Origin: Psychrobacillus sp. NEAU-3TGS
GTDB taxonomy: Bacteria; Bacillota; Bacilli; Bacillales_A; Planococcaceae
Assembly: GCF_029955155.1 (NCBI RefSeq)
Contig: NZ_JAPNOZ010000012.1
Coordinates: 62,001 to 126,000, forward strand
Direction of reading: 5' to 3'
Length of the DNA stretch: 64,000 nucleotides
Shown: positions 28,033-36,188 of the stretch, one piece after another
Layout of the letters: the number at the start of each line of letters is the position of its first letter
Numbering within the stretch: position 1 is the first letter of the stretch
Translations under genes and position numbers: made by a program
Notes under the pieces: model-generated
Databases searched by the model: none
What the model was told of the DNA's origin: nothing
Seen by the model: only the letters and a program-made list of their open reading frames with translations

Positions 28033-28956
28033 TTGGCATACGAGGAAGCTAAAAAGAAGTTAAGAGGGTCCATTTGTCCTGTCGTTACACCGTTTACAGA
28101 AAGTGGCGAGATTGACGAAAAGGCATTCATTGATCTAATTGATTGGCAAATAGAAAGTGGAAGTCATGGAATTTCTGTAACGGGAACAAGTGGTGAACCA
28201 AGTTCATTAACAATCGAAGAAAGAAAAAGAGTAATGGCTCTAGCGAAAGAAACGATTGGTGGTAGGGTATTTTTTGCACCTGGCACTGGCTCTACTAATC
28301 ATGATGAAACAATGGAGTTAACAAAGTATGCAGAAGAATTAGGTTCTGATGCTGCTATGGTTATCGTCCCTTACTACAATAGGCCTAACCAAGAAGCACT
28401 TTATCAGCATTTTAAAACCGTAGCTGATTCCGTTAAAATCCCTATTATTATCTATAATATACCAGGTCGATCAGCGGTAAATATGGAAGTTAGTACGATG
28501 AAACGTTTAGTAGATGATTGTCCAAATATTATTGGAGTAAAAGAAGCAAATAAAGACTTCGAACACGTAAACCGGGTACTCCTAAACTGTGGTAGAGACT
28601 TCCTACTGTTCTCTGGAATTGAACTACTTTGCTACCCTATGCTAGCAATTGGCGGTGCTGGATTTATTAGTGCCACAGCAAATGTAGAGCCAGTAAAAGT
28701 AGCAGAACTATACAACGCATGGGAAACAGGAGACGTTAAAAAAGCACAAGATCTTCATTTCGAATTAATGCCATTAAATGACGTACTTTTCAAAGACACT
28801 AATCCAGCTCCAGCTAAAGTGGCACTAGGTATGATGGGGAAAATCACGCCGAAACTTCGATTACCTTTGGGATTACCTTCAACTGAAATACAAGAGGAAG
28901 TACGTAAAACACTTATAGAACTTGATATTTTGCCGAAGGAAGCAGCTGTAAAATAA
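28033..28956 (+). CDS. DapA/NAL-family class I aldolase of the hpa operon
   Basis: 307-residue TIM-barrel lyase. GTSGEPSSLT (TTGE-type loop), YYNRPNQEALYQHF with catalytic Tyr, and the Schiff-base Lys in NIIGVKEANKD are all present. It is annotated by similarity as dihydrodipicolinate synthase-like, but the setting suggests cleavage of 2,4-dihydroxyhept-2-ene-1,7-dioate to pyruvate and succinic semialdehyde, replacing the class II aldolase HpaI (inference). TTG 28033 is used behind AAGGAGA. Confidence 0.78.
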   Translation: MAYEEAKKKLRGSICPVVTPFTESGEIDEKAFIDLIDWQIESGSHGISVTGTSGEPSSLTIEERKRVMALAKETIGGRVFFAPGTGSTNHDETMELTKYAEELGSDAAMVIVPYYNRPNQEALYQHFKTVADSVKIPIIIYNIPGRSAVNMEVSTMKRLVDDCPNIIGVKEANKDFEHVNRVLLNCGRDFLLFSGIELLCYPMLAIGGAGFISATANVEPVKVAELYNAWETGDVKKAQDLHFELMPLNDVLFKDTNPAPAKVALGMMGKITPKLRLPLGLPSTEIQEEVRKTLIELDILPKEAAVK

Positions 28957-28996
28957 ATTACTACAAAATTATCTTAAGAAAATAGGTGATGATAGT

Positions 28997-30508
28997 ATGG
29001 TATCCTCCCATGAGTTAATTTCTATGAAACACGAAACACAAAAGGATATATCTCTATATATAAATGGAGAATTCACTTCCGCATTAAGAGGAAGTACATT
29101 TAAAAATATGAATCCATTTACTAATGAACAAATTAATGAAGTTGCTGAAGGTCAAACGGATGACATCAATAAAGCAGTTGCAGCTGCGCGCGAAGCCTTT
29201 GATCACGGGCCTTGGAAAACAATGAAATTAAGTAAAAGACTATCGTACATTTACCGTATTGCAGATTTGATTGATGAAGAAATAGAAAGAATTGCTTATT
29301 TAGAAGCACTTGATACGGGTCTTCCCATTAGTCAAACTAAAAAAATGGTGAGCCGCGCATCAGAAAACTTTAGATTTTATGCGCGTATGGTGGAAAATCG
29401 CTTAGTTGGAGATGCCTATCAAGTAGATGATGAATTTATCAACTACACAATTAATGTACCTGTAGGAGTTGCAGGATTGATCACACCTTGGAACGCTCCT
29501 TTCATGTTAGAAACATGGAAAGTGGCGCCGGCATTAGCAACTGGTAATACTGTTGTGTTAAAGCCAGCAGAACTTTCTCCACTTTCAGCAAATCTATTAG
29601 CTGAAGTGATTCACAAGGCTGATCTTCCAAAAGGTGTTTTCAATGTTGTACATGGATTTGGCGAAATAGCAGGTGATGCGCTTGTTAAACATCCTGATGT
29701 TCAGCTTATTTCATTCACTGGAGAAACAAAAACTGGTTCTACTATCATTAAAAATAGTGCCGATACACTTAAAAGTTGCTCAATGGAACTTGGTGGTAAA
29801 TCGCCAATCATCGTATTTGAAGATGCCGATTTCGATCGTGCTTTAGATGCTTGTGTGTGGGGTATCTATTCTTTTAACGGTGAAAGATGTACTGCGAACT
29901 CACGATTATTTTTACAAGAAGGTATTAAAGACAAATTCATTGATGCGTTAAAAACACGTGTTTCTAATATTAGAGTTGGTGACCCGTTAGATGAAAATAC
30001 GGAAGTAGGTCCACTGATTGATAGAGTGCATTTTAGTAAAGTGAAAAGCTACTTGGAAATTGCAAAAGAAGAAGGCACTGAAGTTGTAACTGGTGACATC
30101 CCAATGGAGTTTGCTAGAGGGAACTTTGTGGCACCGACGATTATACTAAATGCTAAAAACAACATGCGTGTTTCTCAAGAAGAAATTTTTGGGCCGGTAC
30201 TAACTGTATTGACATTTAAAGATGAGGAAGAAGCTATTAAGTTAGCAAACGAAGTCGAATATGGCCTTGCGGGCTATGTATGGACGAATGATATTAAGCG
30301 AGGACATCGTGTTGCGCATAGGGTCGAAGCTGGAATGCTTTGGGTGAATGCACAGAACGTTCGTGATTTAAGAACACCTTTTGGAGGTTCCAAATCCTCT
30401 GGAATAGGACGTGAAGGTGGACATTACGGTTTCGGTTTTTATACGGAACAGAAAATCATTCATATTTCCATTGCTGATCATCATATACAGCAATTCGGGA
30501 AAAAATAG
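28997..30508 (+). CDS. hpaE: 5-carboxymethyl-2-hydroxymuconate semialdehyde dehydrogenase
   Basis: 503-residue ALDH with catalytic Glu in MELGGKSPI, catalytic Cys in FNGERCTANSRL, and C-terminal PFGGSKSSGIGREGG, all matching HpaE. It oxidises the ring-cleavage semialdehyde made by HpaD. ATG 28997 follows AGGTGATG. Shares only family-level similarity with the paa aldehyde dehydrogenase at 6084. HpaD follows within 12 bp. Confidence 0.9.
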   Translation: MVSSHELISMKHETQKDISLYINGEFTSALRGSTFKNMNPFTNEQINEVAEGQTDDINKAVAAAREAFDHGPWKTMKLSKRLSYIYRIADLIDEEIERIAYLEALDTGLPISQTKKMVSRASENFRFYARMVENRLVGDAYQVDDEFINYTINVPVGVAGLITPWNAPFMLETWKVAPALATGNTVVLKPAELSPLSANLLAEVIHKADLPKGVFNVVHGFGEIAGDALVKHPDVQLISFTGETKTGSTIIKNSADTLKSCSMELGGKSPIIVFEDADFDRALDACVWGIYSFNGERCTANSRLFLQEGIKDKFIDALKTRVSNIRVGDPLDENTEVGPLIDRVHFSKVKSYLEIAKEEGTEVVTGDIPMEFARGNFVAPTIILNAKNNMRVSQEEIFGPVLTVLTFKDEEEAIKLANEVEYGLAGYVWTNDIKRGHRVAHRVEAGMLWVNAQNVRDLRTPFGGSKSSGIGREGGHYGFGFYTEQKIIHISIADHHIQQFGKK

Positions 30509-30519
30509 AGGAAGGAATG

Positions 30520-31512
30520 GTGAAAACGATGGATTTTTCAATCATTCGTATAGCGAGAACTGTTCTTCATGTAGTGGACTTGGAAGTATCAAGAAAGTTC
30601 TATGTGGATGGATTAGGCATGATTGAAACAGAAAGCGATGAAAATCATATATACTTAAGAGGTTTAGAAGAGCACTCACATCATAGTTTACTCTTGAAAA
30701 AAGCGGATAAAGCCGTAGTAGAAGTACTCAGTTATAAGGTTGAAAAAGAAAAGGATCTGGATGAAATTGAAAAGCTTTTTATTTCTAAGGGCTTGAAAAC
30801 AAAATGGATGGAGAAGGGGAAACAACATGCAATGGGTAGAACCCTTCGAGTCCACGATATATCAGGTATCCCCCTAGAATTTTTTGCCGAAATGACTACC
30901 GTTGACCGAATGCTGCAACGTTATGACCTTTATCATGGGGCAAAAATTCAGCGAATAGATCATGTAAATTGTGCAGTACCCCATGTTCAAACTGCCTATG
31001 ATTTCTATGTGAAGGAATTAGGTTTTTTATGCTCTGAGTATACGGATACAGAAGACGGGAATTTGTGGGCTGCCTGGCTATATCGAAAACCTACTGTTCA
31101 TGACCAAGCATTTATGAGTGGTCCTGGACCAAAATTACACCACTTCGCATACACTCTAACAGATCGATTAAGCGTGCTTGATTGCTGTGATGTATTAGCG
31201 AGTATGGGGTATGCTAATTCGATTGAACGAGGACCTGGTCGACATGGTTTATCTAATGCTTTCTTCTTGTATTTGAGAGATCCAGATGGTCATCGTATAG
31301 AGCTTTATACAGGTGATTATTTAACTAGTGACCCAGATTTAAAGCCGAAACGTTGGGATTTAAATGATCCCCTTCGTCAAACGTTCTGGGGACATAAAGC
31401 ACCAGACCAATGGTTTAATGAAACAAGTACATTTATTGATATTGAAACGGGTGAAGAAATAGAAAGTAAAGAACCGTTTTTAGAACAAAGAAAACCAAAA
31501 ATAATGGCTTAA
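30520..31512 (+). CDS. hpaD: 3,4-dihydroxyphenylacetate 2,3-dioxygenase
   Basis: Extradiol dioxygenase of about 330 residues with two VOC domains. Metal ligands are visible as His in QRIDHVNCAV, His in KLHHFAY and Glu in GHRIELYTGDY, with the catalytic RHG segment in GPGRHGLSNAF. It cleaves homoprotocatechuate to the semialdehyde used by HpaE. The start is GTG 30520 or ATG 30517; GAGGAAGG fits GTG 30520 best. Last gene of the hpa run, followed by a hairpin. Confidence 0.9.
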   Translation: MKTMDFSIIRIARTVLHVVDLEVSRKFYVDGLGMIETESDENHIYLRGLEEHSHHSLLLKKADKAVVEVLSYKVEKEKDLDEIEKLFISKGLKTKWMEKGKQHAMGRTLRVHDISGIPLEFFAEMTTVDRMLQRYDLYHGAKIQRIDHVNCAVPHVQTAYDFYVKELGFLCSEYTDTEDGNLWAAWLYRKPTVHDQAFMSGPGPKLHHFAYTLTDRLSVLDCCDVLASMGYANSIERGPGRHGLSNAFFLYLRDPDGHRIELYTGDYLTSDPDLKPKRWDLNDPLRQTFWGHKAPDQWFNETSTFIDIETGEEIESKEPFLEQRKPKIMA

Positions 31513-31545
31513 GGACCTAGCTCCATTAAATAATAAAGACAATAT

Positions 31546-31590
31546 AAACCATCTATGGAAATGGTGCCTTATCATTTCGTAGGTGGTTTT
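31546..31590 (+). terminator. probable hpa operon terminator
   Basis: AAACCATCTATGGAAATG pairs, with one bulge and one wobble, with CATTTCGTAGGTGGTTT, followed by TTTT. The rest of 31513-31898 holds no recognisable gene; the only other signal is the half-site at 31741. Confidence 0.6.
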
Positions 31591-31740
31591 CTCCGTATGT
31601 TCAATATCAAATACAAGTTCAGCCATGTGTATCTAAACTTTCTGGCACTAACCGATTCATTTATTAGATTAAATTTAGAAAATTTTTATAAATCTATAGT
31701 ATATCTTTTTAACAATGCTTACAATTAAAGAATTAACTTG

Positions 31741-31767
31741 TTCAGCTAAAGGGGCAGTTTTGTTCAA
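31741..31767 (+). repeat. array half-site (right arm only)
   Basis: TTCAGCTAAA-GGGGCAG-TTTTGTTCAA: inner right arm, spacer and a degraded outer right arm of the cassette repeat described from 34114 on. First trace of the repeat, upstream of the SDR gene. Confidence 0.55.
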
Positions 31768-31898
31768 CAAGGAATACTGATTAAGCTAGTTAATAAACTA
31801 ATTAGAAAGTCATTCTAATATTAAAAATTCTTCATCAAGAGGAGTAAGACTTAAATTGTCGAATTACTATTTCAACCAAATTTATTAGGAGGAAAGCT

Positions 31899-32651
31899 GT
31901 GCGGAGTTTATTAGGTAAAGTGATTCTTATTACTGGAGCAAGTTCAGGAATTGGGCTTGCCACAGCCCTTTTAGTGGCATCTAGAGGGGCAAAGGTTATA
32001 ATTAATTTTCATTCAAATGAGATAGGGGCTATGAAGGCTGTCCAACTTATCCGAGAAAAAGACGGAGACGCTATTGCTATTCAAGCTGATGTTATGAAAA
32101 AAGAAGAAGTGAACTCAATGGTTGAACAAGCTCTTGATTCATTTGGGACAATTGATGTTTTGGTTAATAATGCTGGTGGTGGGATCCGTCAAAGCAGCTT
32201 TATGGATATGAGTGAAGAATTGTGGGAAGAAACGTTTAGATTAAATGTAAATAGTGTTCTTTTATGTTCTCAAGCCGTATTAAAACATATGATTCCGAAA
32301 AGGAATGGCAAAATCATCAATGTATCTTCAGCGGCAGCTCGAATTGGAGGAGCAGGAGAAAGTATTCACTATGCATCTACTAAAGGAGCAGTAAATACAA
32401 TGACCATTGGAATGTCTAGAGAGCTAATTGAATATGGAATTGTCGTGAATGGAGTGGCACCAGGAATGGTAGAAACACCTTTTCACGAGAAATTTGCTCC
32501 AAACGATAATCGTCTTGAGCGTATGGCTTCATCTGTACCAATTAAACGGGCAGCAACACCAATGGAAATAGCAGAGGTAATTGTTTTCCTTTCCTCAGAT
32601 GCTTCAAATTACATACTTGGAGAAATTATAAATGTTAGTGGTGGAAGATAA
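31899..32651 (+). CDS. short-chain dehydrogenase/reductase, FabG-like
   Basis: 250-residue classical SDR: cofactor motif ITGASSGIGLATAL, structural NNAGGG, catalytic Ser in NVSSAAARIGG and YxxxK in HYASTKGAV. GTG 31899 follows AGGAGG. The substrate cannot be inferred. It lies between an array half-site and the broken recombinase gene, whose frame it truncates: its stop codon sits just outside the point where recombinase similarity ends. It may itself be a cassette whose right-hand site was lost. Confidence 0.8.
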   Translation: MRSLLGKVILITGASSGIGLATALLVASRGAKVIINFHSNEIGAMKAVQLIREKDGDAIAIQADVMKKEEVNSMVEQALDSFGTIDVLVNNAGGGIRQSSFMDMSEELWEETFRLNVNSVLLCSQAVLKHMIPKRNGKIINVSSAAARIGGAGESIHYASTKGAVNTMTIGMSRELIEYGIVVNGVAPGMVETPFHEKFAPNDNRLERMASSVPIKRAATPMEIAEVIVFLSSDASNYILGEIINVSGGR

Positions 32652-33127
32652 CTAAAAGTGCTATAGATGGTAGCAGATTGATTGGACCAATTAATATGGT
32701 TCTTATCCAAAGCTACTATTTCTCCAATTCGACAACCGGTAGAAAACATGAATTCAAAAATCGCTTTTTCAATTGGGGATTGACAGGATTCACGAAGATG
32801 TTCAATTTCTCGTTCGGTTAAATACTTGGGTATCCGCTTCCTTAATTTTGGAAGTTGGATTCTTACTAAGAGAGCCTTCTCATGAGACCAACGAAAAAAT
32901 GATTTCATAATACGAAGTGCAAGACTGGCTGGTTTTAAATGCTTACAGGTTATAGCAAGATATTCCTTTAGTTGATATGTATCCATCAATGTCATCTCTA
33001 CATCATTAAAATAATCAATTATTAACGAAGACTGTAACTGGTAGGCTTTCAAGGTTTGTGGCGAAAAGCCCTCTATTCGCTTATCCGCTACAAACGAAGC
33101 CCATGCTTTTGACAGTAGCAATTTCAT
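32609..33127 (-). pseudogene. tyrosine recombinase, truncated after the first catalytic arginine
   Basis: 172-residue open frame. Residues 1-90 are a SAM-like core-binding domain (KRIEGFSPQTLKAYQLQ...LKPASLALRIMKSFFRW), then LTEREIEHL and FMFSTGCRIGEIVALDKNHINW, the start of the catalytic domain with the first active-site Arg. After about residue 150 the sequence loses similarity (STFSYLPPLTF...) because it runs into the 3' end of the SDR gene. The His-x-x-Arg and Tyr motifs are absent, so it is inactive as it stands. It is transcribed away from the cassette array, the orientation of an integron integrase. It resembles XerC/D-like integrases of Bacillales; the IntI-specific insert would lie in the missing half, so class membership cannot be tested. 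Confidence 0.82.
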
Positions 33128-33198
33128 TATCCCTTAAAATAGTAATACTAAAAGGATTATTTCCAACTTAATAAAATTATAGACATAAGTTGTGTTTT

Positions 33199-33222
33199 TA
33201 CTAATGGGGAGTTTAGTTGAAT
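33199..33222 (+). repeat. attI-like single half-site between recombinase and array
   Basis: ACTAATGGGGA followed by GTTTAGTTGAA: spacer and outer right arm of the array repeat, without any left half. It lies about 72 bp from the recombinase start, on its upstream side, and directly precedes the first cassette gene. Either an attI equivalent or the remnant of a full site. Confidence 0.5.
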
Positions 33223-33275
33223 ATAAAGGTTTTTTGTAATGGTATCAAATAAGTGTTGGTTGGGGAGTGATGCGT

Positions 33276-34106
33276 ATGATTTCAGAGTTAAAAAAGTTTG
33301 AATTCTTTAAGTGTAAAGATTTGTTATATGAGCAAGGTCAATTGGAAGCAAAAGCAGTAATTGAAGGAGTAAATCCAGGTCGTGTATTTGTAGATGATAT
33401 TAATCATCCTATTTCTGGACTTATTTGGTTAGGTAACAATGATGGCTTTATCTTTATTGGGGATGAAAAAAATGAAGGGTTCAATAATGAATTAAACAAT
33501 TTTATTGATAATATAATCATACCGGAAGCAATAAAAGTTGGATTAACTTGGTTTGAAGGTATTGGTAATCATAGAAAATGGAATACAACAATTGAAAAAG
33601 TGCTTAAAAGCCGTAAATTAGGAAGTTGGAATCAGAGGGTATATACGTTACAAAAGGATGATTATAAATGCAACTCTGAACTTGCCATTGATCAAGGATA
33701 TAAGGTAGTGAAAATTTGTGAAACCCTCTTTGAAAATAATGATTTCTCAATAAAAAACATTGAATTTTTACACTCCCAAATTTTAGAGTTTTGGTCTTCT
33801 TTTGAAACGTTCTTTTGTGTAGGTATAGGATATTGTATGATTTATAAAGATGAGATTGTAAGTATTTGTTTTTCCGGTTTTGTCGTTGGAAATATACACG
33901 CTGTATCCATTGAAACTATAGAAGGACATCGAGGTAAAAAGTTAGCACAAAAAATAGCTAAATCTTTCGTAACCGATTGTCTAAATAATAATATTGTTCC
34001 GTATTGGGATTGTATGGAATCAAACAAGCCGTCTATTGCAGTTGCAGAAAATATAGGATTCAAAAATGTATTTAACTATATAGGGTATGATTTTTCCTTT
34101 AAGTAA
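33276..34106 (+). CDS. GNAT-family acetyltransferase, first cassette gene
   Basis: About 276 residues. The C-terminal GNAT domain is recognisable by CMIYKDEIVSICFSGF and the acetyl-CoA loop ETIEGHRGKKLAQKIAKSF (about residues 215-235), then NKPSIAVAENIGFKNV. The N-terminal 150 residues are of the type found in two-domain GNAT proteins of Bacillus. ATG 33276 is preferred because TGGGGAG lies 8 nt upstream. The stop is 7 bp from the left end of the first full array repeat. Substrate unknown. Confidence 0.75.
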   Translation: MISELKKFEFFKCKDLLYEQGQLEAKAVIEGVNPGRVFVDDINHPISGLIWLGNNDGFIFIGDEKNEGFNNELNNFIDNIIIPEAIKVGLTWFEGIGNHRKWNTTIEKVLKSRKLGSWNQRVYTLQKDDYKCNSELAIDQGYKVVKICETLFENNDFSIKNIEFLHSQILEFWSSFETFFCVGIGYCMIYKDEIVSICFSGFVVGNIHAVSIETIEGHRGKKLAQKIAKSFVTDCLNNNIVPYWDCMESNKPSIAVAENIGFKNVFNYIGYDFSFK

Positions 34107-34113
34107 TTTTTAC

Positions 34114-34200
34114 TTCAACTAACGGGTACTTTAGTAAAAATTAGTGGTTGCTTAGGCAGTTCTTTTTTACTTACTGAGCTAACAGGGCAGGTTAATTGAA
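34114..34200 (+). repeat. cassette repeat 1 (attC-like, B loop)
   Basis: Outer left TTCAACTAAC, spacer GGGTA, inner left CTTTAGTAAA, loop with GCTTAGGCAG and a T run, inner right CTGAGCTAAC, spacer AGGGCAG, outer right GTTAATTGAA. Belongs to the GCTTAGGCAAC loop subfamily. Confidence 0.75.
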
Positions 34201-34216
34201 TAAGAATGGATTCCAG

Positions 34217-34244
34217 AAGATCGTCATAAGAGTCGATCTTTTTT
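34217..34244 (+). terminator. short terminator-like hairpin
   Basis: AAGATCG / CGATCTT stem followed by TTTT, just after repeat 1. Confidence 0.6.
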
Positions 34245-34365
34245 CTTTGTCACAATTTTCAATAAAATAGTAAATAGTTACTATTTGAAGCACGTTTGAA
34301 CCTAATTTAAAGTGATAATATTTTATGAATTGGAAAAGCTAGTCTTAAGAAAGGAGGAACTGCGT

Positions 34366-34755
34366 ATGTCTATGAAAAAGTGGTTAACTGGCTTGGTCGT
34401 TTTGCTTGCGATGATAGTAGTTGTAACAATTCCGGGCCCACTCAGTGTATTTGCCGAGTCCGGCGTCGTAACACAGCCAATTGAGTCAGAGAAAGCGATT
34501 GAGGTCGAGTTGAATGACAATTACTTTAATCCGAAAGTTATCACTATTCCTAATGGAAGAACGACAATGCTGATATTGAAAAACAAAGGTACGAAAAAGC
34601 ACACCTTCACTGTGGAAAAGCTCGGAATTGACACCGAAGTCCAGCCGGGAACAGAAAAAACCATTACCGTGAACCCGTTAAATAGTGGTACATATGATCT
34701 GATATGTAGGTACCATTTCCAGGAAGGTATGATTGGAAAAGTAACAGTTCAATAA
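34366..34755 (+). CDS. secreted cupredoxin-like copper protein
   Basis: About 129 residues from ATG 34366 (AAAGGAGG, 8-nt spacing). A Sec signal peptide (KKWLTGLVVLLAMIVVVTIPGPLSVFAE) is followed by a cupredoxin domain: NDNYFNPKVITIPNG, KKHTFTVEKL and DLICRYHFQEGM. His, Cys, His and Met of a type-1 copper site are all in place. Probably an extracytoplasmic electron carrier or copper-binding protein. The next full repeat is at 39777, so 34201-38736 is not organised as simple cassettes. Confidence 0.8.
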   Translation: MSMKKWLTGLVVLLAMIVVVTIPGPLSVFAESGVVTQPIESEKAIEVELNDNYFNPKVITIPNGRTTMLILKNKGTKKHTFTVEKLGIDTEVQPGTEKTITVNPLNSGTYDLICRYHFQEGMIGKVTVQ

Positions 34756-34786
34756 CAAGCAGGGCCAATCGGGCCTTGCTTTTTTG
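34756..34786 (+). terminator. intrinsic terminator
   Basis: CAAGCAGGGCC / GGGCCTTGCTT hairpin with AATC loop and T6, immediately after the cupredoxin gene. Confidence 0.85.
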
Positions 34787-35066
34787 TAGGCAATGAAATC
34801 TTATTTATTATTACCTAGACATCATCATAACAACTAACTTCCCTTCGCGAACGAATGTTCCTTTAAAAAGGGAAATGCTCAGTTTTTGTAAAGAAAAGAG
34901 GTAGGTGAGAAAAAGTTTATTCCCATATTCACTAGTGTTAAAAGTACTAAAAGTTTGAAGAAAACAGGTAGATGGAATCAATATTGGAGAAATCATAATA
35001 GTAATATTCTTTTGAGGAACAATAAATTTAGAAGTAATAAAAAAATGTAATAAAGCGAGGAGTTTT

Positions 35067-35801
35067 ATGAAAAAGGTTGCAATGATTTTCCTATGTCTTC
35101 TTATATTAATTCTTCCATCACAAGTTTTTGCTCAACGTAAAGTACCTATTTTAATATATCATTCGATTGACGAATTTGAAGGGCATGGTTCTAAGGAGTT
35201 ATATGTAACACCGAAGAATTTCGAGAAACAAATGATTTATCTAAGGGACCATGGCTACACATTATTAACTTTTGATCGATGGCAAGACATTAATAAAGTA
35301 AACAAACCCATTTTCATTACCTTTGATGATGGGTACAAAAACAATCTGAATGCATTTGATATCTTTCAAAAACTGAAAAACGAACATTTTAAACCAACTG
35401 GTACCATTTTTGTTATTTCTGACTTTATCGGTCGCTCCAACCGATTATCGACATCGGATCTAAAAATGATGGCTGATTCGGGGATTATCTCCATTCAGTC
35501 TCATACTGCTACACATCCTGATTTGACGAAAATAGAAAATTTCGAATATGAACTGAAAGGGTCCAAAGATAAAATTCAAAAAATAACAGGCAAACCAGTT
35601 AATGCTCTAGCGTATCCATACGGAATTTTCAGTAACAATGTCGTAGCAGAAACGAAGAAATACTATTTGTTTGGAATTACGACAACTCCTGAACTATTTT
35701 CTGAGAAGGGCATCAAGGACGAATTCTATCTTTTACCAAGGATCTATATTAAGTATTCAACTACTCTTGATGACTTTGCAAAGATCGTTGAAGGAGAATG
35801 A
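35067..35801 (+). CDS. secreted polysaccharide deacetylase (NodB homology)
   Basis: 244 residues: signal peptide ending PSQVFAQ, then a NodB domain with the metal-binding Asp pair in ITFDDGY, the His motif in SHTATHPDL and ALAYPYG. Typical of carbohydrate esterase family 4 enzymes that deacetylate peptidoglycan, chitin or other cell-wall polymers. ATG 35067 follows GCGAGGAG. An isolated gene with its own 3' hairpin; no array repeat adjoins it. The 270-bp stretch before it shows no gene. Confidence 0.85.
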   Translation: MKKVAMIFLCLLILILPSQVFAQRKVPILIYHSIDEFEGHGSKELYVTPKNFEKQMIYLRDHGYTLLTFDRWQDINKVNKPIFITFDDGYKNNLNAFDIFQKLKNEHFKPTGTIFVISDFIGRSNRLSTSDLKMMADSGIISIQSHTATHPDLTKIENFEYELKGSKDKIQKITGKPVNALAYPYGIFSNNVVAETKKYYLFGITTTPELFSEKGIKDEFYLLPRIYIKYSTTLDDFAKIVEGE

Positions 35802-35805
35802 AGGT

Positions 35806-35833
35806 GATTACTATACCTGGTAATCGTTTTTTC
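35806..35833 (+). terminator. weak terminator hairpin
   Basis: GATTAC / GTAATC stem followed by a T-rich tract after the deacetylase stop. Confidence 0.5.
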
Positions 35834-35835
35834 TT

Positions 35836-36188
35836 TTGGAACCAAGGGAAAGTTGTAAAGGTAAAATGGTTAAGCACAAGTAGATTTCAAATATAAGTTG
35901 GAACAAGCAATTTGGAGATTTCAGACTACCTAAAATGAGTTCGTTCAGGTCAAATCAGACTGAGTTAATGATGTTATAAGGTGCGAGAACTTCGATGTGA
36001 GAACAATTGGGATACCAAGGGTTCTCACATCATTTACATGTATTTAATGTAAGTATCAGTTTAACTTTTTTAAATGCATTATCTTGTAATGTTCAATTAT
36101 CGCGCACGTAAATTAAATCAAATCTAAAGTAGACAATTCATAGACTTTCATCCAGTTGTTTACGTCTAATGACCCTAGTTATATTTAT
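35836..36188. other. intergenic, no gene seen; one long hairpin
   Basis: Non-coding by inspection. Contains a perfect 11-bp inverted repeat GATGTGAGAAC / GTTCTCACATC (35993-36031, 17-nt loop), which could end transcription from either side but lacks a T run. Confidence 0.4.
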
